Assembly: GCA_902780985.1 (NCBI GenBank)
Contig: CACZHN010000164.1
Coordinates: 1-5,617, forward strand
DNA: 5,617 bases
Direction of reading: 5' to 3'
Source of the DNA: an uncultured Lachnospiraceae bacterium
GTDB lineage: Bacteria; Bacillota_A; Clostridia; Lachnospirales; Lachnospiraceae
The number at the start of each line of letters is the position of its first letter. Within the stretch, counting starts at the first letter, position 1. Of this stretch, positions 1 to 5,617 are shown in pieces. Both the position numbers and the translations under genes were made by a program. The notes below the pieces were generated by a model. That model had not been told where the DNA came from. It saw nothing but the letters and a program-made list of their open reading frames with translations, and did no database searches.

Positions 1-2
1 TA

Positions 3-551
3 TTTAACGCATATGATAAAGAAAAGAGCGATAATGATGAACTTATGAATAAGCTTGCGGATATTGCTGTAACCGACGAGCTTACAGGTATAAACAACAG
101 AAGATTTATGTTTAATTATCTTGAAATGCATGACGATCTTTTTGATTCAGATAAAAGATATATTGCCATGTTTGATCTGGATTACTTCAAGAAGATAAAT
201 GATACCTATGGTCATTTATTTGGTGATGAAGTATTAAGCAGATTTGGAGAGGTTCTTCTAAATCAGAGCGGTGACCCGGATGTAGAGCTTGCTGCAAGAT
301 ACGGTGGAGAAGAATTTGTACTTCTCTATAATGCAGACAGCAAGGAATAAGCTGTTGGCAGAATAGATAATATAAGACGTGAGATGAGAGAGATTAAGAT
401 AGAGAACTATCCTGATGTCAATCTTTCTGTCAGTGCAGGACTTGTATTATGTAAAAAGCATAAGAGTATTATATCTCTTCTGAAGGAAGCTGATGATTGT
501 CTGTATGAAGCTAAGAATGATGGAAGAGACAGAGTAGTAACATCTATTTAA
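3..551 (+). pseudogene. GGDEF-domain diguanylate cyclase, 3' part, interrupted by an in-frame stop
   Basis: The reading frame enters from the left edge and shows the typical GGDEF lead-in LADIAVTDELTGINNRR, the metal and substrate segment FDLDYFKKINDTYGH, and the catalytic loop RYGGEEF. Such domains make the second messenger cyclic di-GMP from two GTP and usually follow a sensory or membrane region, which here would lie outside the window. A TAA at 348-350, just after GGEEFVLLYNADSKE, ends the frame. The same frame continues without a shift through SVSAGLVL and the classic C-terminal helix motif LLKEADDCLYEAKNDGRDRV to a second TAA at 549-551. One base change from GAA or CAA would explain the first stop. 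Without the C-terminal third the fold should be incomplete, so I call it a broken gene; a sequencing error is the main alternative. The inhibitory I-site (RxxD before the A-site) reads PDVE, so product feedback is probably absent. The fragment before the first stop contains an ATG at 45, but this is internal to the domain and not a credible gene start. Confidence 0.85.
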
Positions 552-581
552 GAGAGATTATTCTCTATATGATAAGACTAT

Positions 582-687
582 ATGCATCCGTTCGAGAGAG
601 TGTATACTGCTTCGCAGTATGCATAACTCACAGCACTTTTTTCTATCGCGTAGGCATTGAGGTGGACTGTTTGAGTTGCGGATGCAT
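582..687. repeat. Structured intergenic element with terminal inverted repeats
   Basis: The gap between the GGDEF remnant and rsmH is filled by a self-complementary block. Its ends are perfect 9-bp inverted repeats, ATGCATCCG (582-590) and CGGATGCAT (679-687). Inside, ATACTGC (604-610) and GCAGTAT (614-620) form a perfect 7-bp hairpin around a TTC loop, extendable to 11 bp (600-624) with two G-U pairs. A second stem pairs AACTCA (625-630) with TGAGTT (672-677) and continues as CAG/CTG (631-633 with 667-669) across a 2-nt bulge. Together these give a multi-branched fold about 106 nt long. It could be a small non-autonomous repeat (MITE or REP-like) dispersed in the genome, or a structured leader RNA of rsmH. 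A run of six T at 637-642 lies 12 nt after the first hairpin, too far for a standard intrinsic terminator. I do not recognise a known riboswitch class. The flanks share only TAT, which is too short to count as a target duplication. Confidence 0.55.
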
Positions 688-702
688 TATTAATGGATAA
701 GT

Positions 703-1749
703 ATGAGTAACGAAGAGAAAAAACATAAAAGAAGAGTACATTACTCCGGAAAATACCCAAAGAGATTTGAAGAGAAGTATAAAGAACACAGTCCTGAAAA
801 ATACAAGGATATTGTGGAACATGTAATTGCCAAGGGATCAACACCTGCCGGAATGCATATTTCTATAATGGTTCAGGAGATTCTTGATTTTCTTCAGATT
901 AAGCCCGGACAGAAAGGCCTGGACTGCACCCTTGGTTATGGCGGACATACAAGAAGAATGCTGGAATGCCTTCAAGGGAATGGCTGTATCTATGGACTGG
1001 ATATTGACCCGATTGAGTCTGAAAAGACGGTAAGGAGACTTCGTGATGCTGGTTACGGTGAAGAAAACTTTCAGTTCAGGCTTATTAATTTTGCAAATAT
1101 AGATAAAGTGGCTGAAGAAGCCGGGAAATTTGATTTTGTATTGGCTGATCTTGGAGTATCATCTATGCAGATAGATAATCCGGATAGAGGATTCTCTTAT
1201 AAGATCGATGGTCCGCTGGACTTAAGACTGGATCCTACAAATGGCGAATCCGCTGCAGAAAGGCTTCATAACATTTCAAAAGATGAGTTTATAGGAATGC
1301 TTATAGATAATTCCGATGAGCCGTATGCTGAAGAAATAGCTGATAAAGTCTTTAACCAGATGCGTAAGGGACTGCCTATGTCCACTACCACAGAAATTAG
1401 ACAGGCTATTGAGGATGCTTTATGCAGGCTTCCAAAGGATGAGCGTGAACAGGCTGTTAAGAAGAGCTGTGCAAGAGTATTTCAGGCTCTGAGAATAGAT
1501 GTAAACAGTGAATTTGAGGTACTATATTCATTTCTTGAAAAGCTGCCGGATATACTTAATCCGGGCGGAAGAGCCGCAATCCTTACATTTCACTCCGGTG
1601 AAGACAGGCTGGTAAAGAAAAGTTTTAAAGAATTATATAAACAAGGTATCTATAGTGAAGTTTCCACTGATGTTATAAGGCCATCAGCTGAGGAATGCAG
1701 AATTAATCCAAGAAGTAAATCAACCAAGATGAGGTGGGCTATAAAATGA
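703..1749 (+). CDS. rsmH: RsmH-type 16S rRNA (cytosine-1402-N4)-methyltransferase, second-copy form
   Basis: This 348-residue protein belongs to the RsmH/MraW family, which uses S-adenosylmethionine to N4-methylate C1402 in the decoding centre of 16S rRNA. Visible family motifs are HISIMVQEIL at 52-61, the SAM-binding loop DCTLGYGGHT (74-83), GLDIDP (98-103), LADLGVSSMQID followed by RGFSYKIDGPLDLRLD (148-177), FQALRIDVNSE (260-270), TFHSGEDRLVK (295-305) and the C-terminal NPRSKSTKMRWA (335-346). It is longer than the usual roughly 310 residues because of a basic, Lys/Arg-rich extension of about 45 residues before the fold. It also differs from typical RsmH at some motifs (GYGGHT for GGGGHS, HSGEDR for HSLEDR). 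The neighbours are not mraZ, ftsL or penicillin-binding protein genes, so this is probably the additional non-dcw copy (RsmH2 type) that I recall from Clostridia. The ATG at 703 is the first in frame after a stop at 691-693; its ribosome site (GGA at 695-697) is weak. Whether it methylates C1402 or another site cannot be read from the sequence. Confidence 0.92.
   Translation: MSNEEKKHKRRVHYSGKYPKRFEEKYKEHSPEKYKDIVEHVIAKGSTPAGMHISIMVQEILDFLQIKPGQKGLDCTLGYGGHTRRMLECLQGNGCIYGLDIDPIESEKTVRRLRDAGYGEENFQFRLINFANIDKVAEEAGKFDFVLADLGVSSMQIDNPDRGFSYKIDGPLDLRLDPTNGESAAERLHNISKDEFIGMLIDNSDEPYAEEIADKVFNQMRKGLPMSTTTEIRQAIEDALCRLPKDEREQAVKKSCARVFQALRIDVNSEFEVLYSFLEKLPDILNPGGRAAILTFHSGEDRLVKKSFKELYKQGIYSEVSTDVIRPSAEECRINPRSKSTKMRWAIK
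1731..1737 (+). promoter_or_regulatory. Ribosome binding site that sets the GH3 start
   Basis: GAGGTGG lies inside the last codons of rsmH, 8 nt before the ATG at 1746. This spacing fits initiation at 1746 and not at the in-frame GTG at 1734, which lies within the site itself, nor as well at the ATG at 1758. The ATG at 1746 overlaps the rsmH stop as ATGA, which suggests translational coupling. Confidence 0.8.
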
Positions 1750-4520
1750 GTAATACAATGACACTTGATTGGAAAGAATACGAAGCCCTTGCAAGAGAAG
1801 CTGTAAGAGAAGGCATGGTACTTCTTAAAAATGATAAAAATGTGCTTCCCCTTAGTAAGGATGTAAAGCTGGCTGTATTCGGCCGTATGCAGAATAAATA
1901 TTATAAAAGTGGAACCGGCTCCGGAGGAATGGTAAATGTACCAAAGGTCTGGAGTATTATCGATGGTCTGAAAGAAGAAAATATATCTCTTAATGAAGAG
2001 CTTCTTAAGGTATATGAGGAGTTTGTAAGTGAACATCCATTTGATCCGGGCGTTGGTTTTGGTAATGAACCATGGTCACAGGAAGAGATGGAGCTTTCTG
2101 ATGAGCTTCTTTCAAAAGTTCGTACTGAGACAGATACAGCACTAGTTATCATTGGACGTACTGCCGGTGAAGAGCAGGACTATGTGTATGAAAGAGGTGC
2201 ATATAAGCTGTCTGAAAAAGAAGCTTCTATGTTGAGAAAAGTAAGAGCTGCCTATGACAGAGTAATACTTGTCATGAATGTAAGCGCTATTCTTGATATG
2301 AAGGAAATTGAAGAGATATCTCCTGATACAGTGCTTTATGCATGGCAGGGCGGAGAAATCGGAGCACTTGGATGCGTGGATGTCCTTCTTGGAAAGGTGA
2401 GTCCTAGCGGACGCCTGACAGATACAATTGTTCGTAATATAGAAGATGCATCTGCTTATGGAAATTTCGGGGATCGTATAAGAAATTTCTATGCTGAAGA
2501 TGTATATGTCGGTTATCGTTATTACGAGACCTTTAATAAGAATGCAGTTATGTATCCCTTCGGTTATGGACTCTCTTATACAGAATATGATGTAACTCCG
2601 GGTACATGCAGTCTTTCAGGTTTAAACTCCAAAGATGGCAGTATAAGCCTGTCTGCAGAAGTAAAAAATATCGGTAAGATGGCCGGCAAGGAAGTTGTTC
2701 AATTTTATGTTTCGAAGCCACAGGGAAAACTTGGAAAGCCGAGTATCAGTCTTGTAGGATTTAAGAAAACATCTGTTCTTGAACCGGAGAAAAGCGAGCT
2801 TCTGTCTATTGAAGTATCTCCTTACACACTTGCATCTTATGATGATGAGGGAGCTGCCGGTTATGAAAGCAGTTATATTCTCGAAGAAGGAGAATATACA
2901 TTCTATGTTGGTCAGAATGTAAGAGATATTAAAGAAGCCGGCAGAGTTACTCTGGATAAGCCGGTTCTTATAGAAAAGCTCAGCAGACAGATGGCACCAA
3001 ATGTTAGTTTTGACAGAATCAAACCTATACTTAATGATGGTTCATATACTATCAGTAAGGAAGAGGTTAAGGCCTTTCCACTCGTTGATCTATCTGAAGC
3101 TCAGGCTGATAAACCTGTCGTCCCGGATTATACAGGCGATAAGGGCATAAAACTCAAAGATGTAAGAGATGGCCATGCCTCTATAGAAGATTTCCTGGCC
3201 CAGCTCTCAGATGATGATCTGTCAGTTATTATCAGAGGAGAGGGAATGGGAAGTCCTAAGGTAACTCCTGGAACCGCAGCTGCTTTTGGCGGTCTCAGCA
3301 GTCATCTTAAAAGCTTAGGAATTCCTGCAGGATGCTGTTCAGACGGTCCAAGCGGTATGAGACTGGATTCCGGATCCAGAGCCTTCAGCCTTCCCAGCGG
3401 GACGCTTCTGGCATGCACCTGGAATACGGAACTGGTCACACGGCTTTACGGCATGCTTGGCCTGGAAATGAATAAAAACGATGTGGATTTTCTGCTGGGA
3501 CCGGGAATGAACATTCATCGTTATCCCCTGAACGGAAGAAATTTTGAGTATTTCAGTGAGGATCCGCTGGTGACCGGGAAGATGGCCGCCGCTGAGATCA
3601 GAGGTCTGAGAAAAAGCGGTGTTTCGGGAACACTGAAGCATTTCTGTGCCAATAATCAGGAAACCTGCCGGCATACGGAAGAAAATGTGGTTTCAGAAAG
3701 AGCACTCAGAGAAATCTATCTCAAAGGTTTTGAGATCGCGGTAAAGGAAGCCGGTGCGGATGCGGTAATGACGACCTACGGACCTGTGAACGGGATCTGG
3801 ACCGGTTCCAGGCACGATCTGAATACGAACATCCTGCGGAAGGAATGGGGCTTTCAGGGTATCGTCATGACCGACTGGTGGGCAAATATCGGAGACGTGG
3901 GCGGCAAGGTGGATAAAAAATCATTTTCAAGGATCGTTCTGGCACAGAATGATCTGTATGCCGTCTGTGCCGATTCCGAAAACAATTCGCATGGGGATGA
4001 TACCATTGATGCATTAAGGAACGGCAGGATCACACGGGGACAGCTGGTCAGGGCGGCCGGAAATATCTGCCGCGTGCTGATGAATACCAATGCAATGAAG
4101 CGTCTCTGCGGCGAAGACTATAAGGTGGAAGTTACGAACTATGTCTCGGAGGAGGAGAACACGGATCCGGCGGATATCCGGTATTATGAGCTGCAGGACG
4201 GAACTGAGATCGATCTTACCGATGTGAAAATCGGGAAAGGGGAATCCGTGTTCTTCGGTTTCACCATCCCATGCCCCGGGGCTTATAGGATGGATATGGT
4301 GGGAAGCTCGGATCTGTCGGAGCTATCCCAGATGCCTGTGGGAGTTTTCTATCAAAGCGTTCCAAAAGGAACCTTCACGTTCCACGGAGGGGGAGAGGAG
4401 CTTACGATCCGGAGAATGATCCGTCTGGATTCCACCAGCGGGATCATGAGGCTGAAATTCATGAATGGCGGATTAAAACTGAAAAAGATGGTATTTACCT
4501 ATATTCCATCCGCAGAATAA
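1746..4520 (+). CDS. Glycoside hydrolase family 3 enzyme with inverted domain order (beta-glucosidase-like)
   Basis: This 924-residue protein is a family GH3 retaining glycosidase with permuted domains. Residues about 5-250 form the alpha/beta sandwich (GH3 C-domain: EGMVLLKNDKNVLPL, then WQGGEIGALGCVDVLLGK from W200). PFGYGLSYTEY (271-281) leads into a fibronectin-III-like domain (about 287-395). The TIM-barrel catalytic domain follows (about 466-785), and a roughly 125-residue beta-rich tail ends the protein. In the barrel I see DGPSGMR (D533), GRNFEYFSEDP (R598), KHF (K631, H632) and VMTDWW, whose D710 aligns with the GH3 nucleophile. The likely acid/base is E142 in AGEEQD of the sandwich domain. 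Rumen beta-glucosidases of Butyrivibrio and Ruminococcus albus are known to have this order. No signal peptide or membrane segment is visible, so it probably acts in the cytoplasm on imported oligosaccharides; glucoside versus xyloside or other specificity cannot be decided. The gene overlaps rsmH by 4 nt. Codon use changes sharply at about 3345-3402, so the gene may be a recombinant or an assembly chimera. Confidence 0.9.
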   Translation: MSNTMTLDWKEYEALAREAVREGMVLLKNDKNVLPLSKDVKLAVFGRMQNKYYKSGTGSGGMVNVPKVWSIIDGLKEENISLNEELLKVYEEFVSEHPFDPGVGFGNEPWSQEEMELSDELLSKVRTETDTALVIIGRTAGEEQDYVYERGAYKLSEKEASMLRKVRAAYDRVILVMNVSAILDMKEIEEISPDTVLYAWQGGEIGALGCVDVLLGKVSPSGRLTDTIVRNIEDASAYGNFGDRIRNFYAEDVYVGYRYYETFNKNAVMYPFGYGLSYTEYDVTPGTCSLSGLNSKDGSISLSAEVKNIGKMAGKEVVQFYVSKPQGKLGKPSISLVGFKKTSVLEPEKSELLSIEVSPYTLASYDDEGAAGYESSYILEEGEYTFYVGQNVRDIKEAGRVTLDKPVLIEKLSRQMAPNVSFDRIKPILNDGSYTISKEEVKAFPLVDLSEAQADKPVVPDYTGDKGIKLKDVRDGHASIEDFLAQLSDDDLSVIIRGEGMGSPKVTPGTAAAFGGLSSHLKSLGIPAGCCSDGPSGMRLDSGSRAFSLPSGTLLACTWNTELVTRLYGMLGLEMNKNDVDFLLGPGMNIHRYPLNGRNFEYFSEDPLVTGKMAAAEIRGLRKSGVSGTLKHFCANNQETCRHTEENVVSERALREIYLKGFEIAVKEAGADAVMTTYGPVNGIWTGSRHDLNTNILRKEWGFQGIVMTDWWANIGDVGGKVDKKSFSRIVLAQNDLYAVCADSENNSHGDDTIDALRNGRITRGQLVRAAGNICRVLMNTNAMKRLCGEDYKVEVTNYVSEEENTDPADIRYYELQDGTEIDLTDVKIGKGESVFFGFTIPCPGAYRMDMVGSSDLSELSQMPVGVFYQSVPKGTFTFHGGGEELTIRRMIRLDSTSGIMRLKFMNGGLKLKKMVFTYIPSAE
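3345..3402. other. Compositional junction inside the GH3 gene
   Basis: Base and codon style change here without loss of frame. In the GH3 gene left of this zone my hand count gives 0 CGG or AGG among 21 Arg codons and no ACG Thr codon. To the right I count 13 CGG or AGG among 24 Arg codons and about nine ACG codons, the first at 3402; the first CGG is at 3441. AGG does occur in rsmH, but CGG does not, so CGG and ACG are the cleaner markers. Sampled 60-base lines are mostly about 30-47% GC to the left and 47-62% to the right. The zone sits on the conserved active-site segment around DGPSGMR. This marks either a recombination joint or an assembly join. Confidence 0.7.
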
Positions 4521-4564
4521 TACCGACGAAAGAAGCAGGTGAACTGTTAATTTTTTCATTGACT

Positions 4565-4570
4565 GGGGGT
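4565..4570 (+). promoter_or_regulatory. Ribosome binding site for the STAS-kinase gene
   Basis: GGGGGT ends 5 nt before the ATG at 4576 and differs at one base from GGAGGT. It supports that start, which is also the only ATG in frame after an upstream in-frame TGA at 4540-4542. Confidence 0.6.
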
Positions 4571-4575
4571 ACGAT

Positions 4576-5617
4576 ATGCAAGTAAGAATCGAAGGAAATG
4601 AGAAGATTTTTTATCCGGAAGGCAGGATCAGCGCAGATACGGTAAATGATGTTGAAAAAGATATTCGGGATCTTCTTGAGATTCATCACGAACCGGTTCT
4701 GGTTTTTGATCTGGAGCGGGTGGAATACATTTCCAGTGCAGGGCTTCGGTTATTCCTGAAGTTTGCCAAGCAGTATAAGGAGAATATGGTCGTTCGGAAT
4801 GTCTCGGCTGAAGTATATGAAGTCTTTTCAGTGACCGGCTTCACAGGGTTAATGAAGGTTGAAAAGAAGCTTCGGGAACTCTCTGTTGAAGGATGCGAGG
4901 TTTTGGGCAAGGGTGCCTGCGGTGCCGTTTACAGGTATGATAACGAGACCATAGTAAAGGTATACAGGGACATCTTTCCGAAAGAGAAGATCGATGAGGG
5001 GCGGGAACGGGCAAGGTACGCACTGCAGCGAGGTGTTCCGACGGCGATCGCCTTTGACAGGGTTCGCGTAAACGGATGTAACGGAGTCGTGTTTGAACTT
5101 CTGGATGCAAAAAGCTTTCAGGAGATCGTACGTTTGCAGCCGGAACGTCTGGAGGAAATGACGGGGATCTATGTGGAGTTTCTTCGTCAGTTACATGAGA
5201 TCACAGCGGAGAAATCGGGAGATCTGGACGATGCAAGGATATCGTTTCAAAAACCCTTAAATTCAATGCGGGAGTTTCTGCCGGATGAGATGATCGACAG
5301 GGTACGAAACCTTCTTCAGAACATGCCGGAGGACCTTCATATCGTGCATGGAGATCTTCATATGAAAAATCTGCTGTATGTGAGCGGAGAACCCATGGTG
5401 ATCGATATGGACACTTTGTGCGTCGGTAATTTCATTTTTGAGATCGGCAGACTTGCGACATTCTATAAGCTTGCACCGGAACTGGATAAAGGATTTGAGG
5501 CGGAGTTCTACGGTTTCCCTGAAGGTACCTGTGCCTATATCTGGGACAGGATCCTGGAGGCATTTACGGACCCCTCTGACAGTCGGACCATGGATAAGAT
5601 CATGCTGGTCGGTTACC
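4576..5617 (+). CDS. STAS domain fused to an aminoglycoside-phosphotransferase-like kinase domain, 3' end cut by the window
   Basis: The frame stays open to the window end, giving 347 residues. Residues about 1-100 form a STAS domain (anti-sigma factor antagonist fold) with VFDLERVEYISSAGLRLFL. Ser54 aligns with the phosphorylated serine of SpoIIAA (Ser58). From about 108 a protein-kinase-like phosphotransferase domain follows: the glycine loop LGKGACGAVY (110-119), the ATP lysine in IVKVY (K128), the catalytic HGDLHMKN (D260, N265), and the metal-binding IDMD (D277, D279). This matches the APH/choline-kinase superfamily; I recall STAS-linked members near TIGR02172, a family first noted in Fibrobacter, but cannot confirm membership here. 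The likely role is phospho-regulation or small-molecule phosphorylation with a STAS switch; the substrate is unknown. No membrane segment is visible. It lies 55 nt after the GH3 gene on the same strand and shares the GC-richer codon style of that gene's right half, with many CGG codons. The stop codon is beyond the window, but all kinase core motifs are present, so little may be missing. Confidence 0.85.
   Translation, partial: MQVRIEGNEKIFYPEGRISADTVNDVEKDIRDLLEIHHEPVLVFDLERVEYISSAGLRLFLKFAKQYKENMVVRNVSAEVYEVFSVTGFTGLMKVEKKLRELSVEGCEVLGKGACGAVYRYDNETIVKVYRDIFPKEKIDEGRERARYALQRGVPTAIAFDRVRVNGCNGVVFELLDAKSFQEIVRLQPERLEEMTGIYVEFLRQLHEITAEKSGDLDDARISFQKPLNSMREFLPDEMIDRVRNLLQNMPEDLHIVHGDLHMKNLLYVSGEPMVIDMDTLCVGNFIFEIGRLATFYKLAPELDKGFEAEFYGFPEGTCAYIWDRILEAFTDPSDSRTMDKIMLVGY

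Noticed and set aside
384..551. Separate small gene starting at the internal ATG at 384
   Set aside because: Its sequence is the C-terminal third of the GGDEF domain in the original frame, with no clear ribosome site.
551..566. Small hairpin AGAGA/TCTCT after the GGDEF stop
   Set aside because: The stem is 5 bp, A/T-rich in the loop, and has no T run; it is not a convincing terminator.
568..608. Promoter -10-like hexamers TATGAT (568-573) and TATACT (603-608) before rsmH
   Set aside because: No acceptable -35 hexamer lies 16-18 bp upstream of either.
578..844. Minus-strand open frame of 88 codons covering the intergenic element and the start of rsmH
   Set aside because: It lies antisense to rsmH and across a palindromic block, with no recognisable domain; it is explained by the rsmH coding frame and the structured element.
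1734..1745. GTG at 1734 as the GH3 start, adding four residues
   Set aside because: It overlaps the ribosome binding site itself; the ATG at 1746 has proper spacing and the ATGA overlap.
4534..4556. Possible terminator: AGCAG/CTGTT stem with GTGAA loop followed by six T
   Set aside because: The stem is only 5 bp with one G-U pair, and two A separate it from the T run; it is too weak to call.
3339..5110. Several minus-strand open frames opposite the GH3 and STAS-kinase genes
   Set aside because: They are antisense shadows with no family motifs, opposite strands that carry clear conserved domains.

Overview
The window looks like chromosomal DNA from a gut or rumen Lachnospiraceae-type Firmicute, in the Butyrivibrio/Pseudobutyrivibrio/Roseburia neighbourhood. 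This is inferred from AT-leaning codon use in the left half, a glycoside hydrolase family 3 (GH3) enzyme with the permuted domain order known from rumen bacteria, a non-dcw RsmH paralogue, and a STAS-phosphotransferase fusion. All genes are on the + strand. No tRNA, rRNA, CRISPR array or insertion sequence was seen.

Layout. Positions 3-551 hold the 3' end of a GGDEF (diguanylate cyclase) gene, interrupted by an in-frame TAA at 348-350 although the rest of the domain continues in the same frame to 551. Positions 552-702 are intergenic and contain a compact, strongly self-complementary element (582-687) closed by 9-bp inverted repeats. Positions 703-1749 encode a long RsmH-type 16S rRNA methyltransferase outside its usual dcw context. 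Its stop overlaps the start of the next gene by 4 nt. Positions 1746-4520 encode a 924-residue cytoplasmic GH3 enzyme whose C-domain and fibronectin-like domain precede the catalytic barrel. After a 55-nt gap, a gene starting at 4576 and running off the window encodes an N-terminal STAS domain fused to an aminoglycoside-phosphotransferase-like kinase domain.

The most notable feature is a compositional break inside the GH3 gene at about 3345-3402. To the left, Arg CGG, Thr ACG and Gly GGG codons are absent or very rare in this gene. To the right they are common, and the downstream STAS-kinase gene shares this style. The reading frame and family architecture are intact across the break. It is therefore either a homologous recombination joint within a conserved active-site motif (a mosaic enzyme) or an assembly chimera of two related genomes.

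Functionally, RsmH and GH3 look translationally coupled but have no obvious shared pathway. GH3 probably cleaves imported oligosaccharides or glycosides in the cytoplasm. The STAS-kinase protein is probably regulatory, with unknown partners. If the compositional joint is artefactual, the left genes and the right genes may come from different organisms and no operon should be inferred across it.
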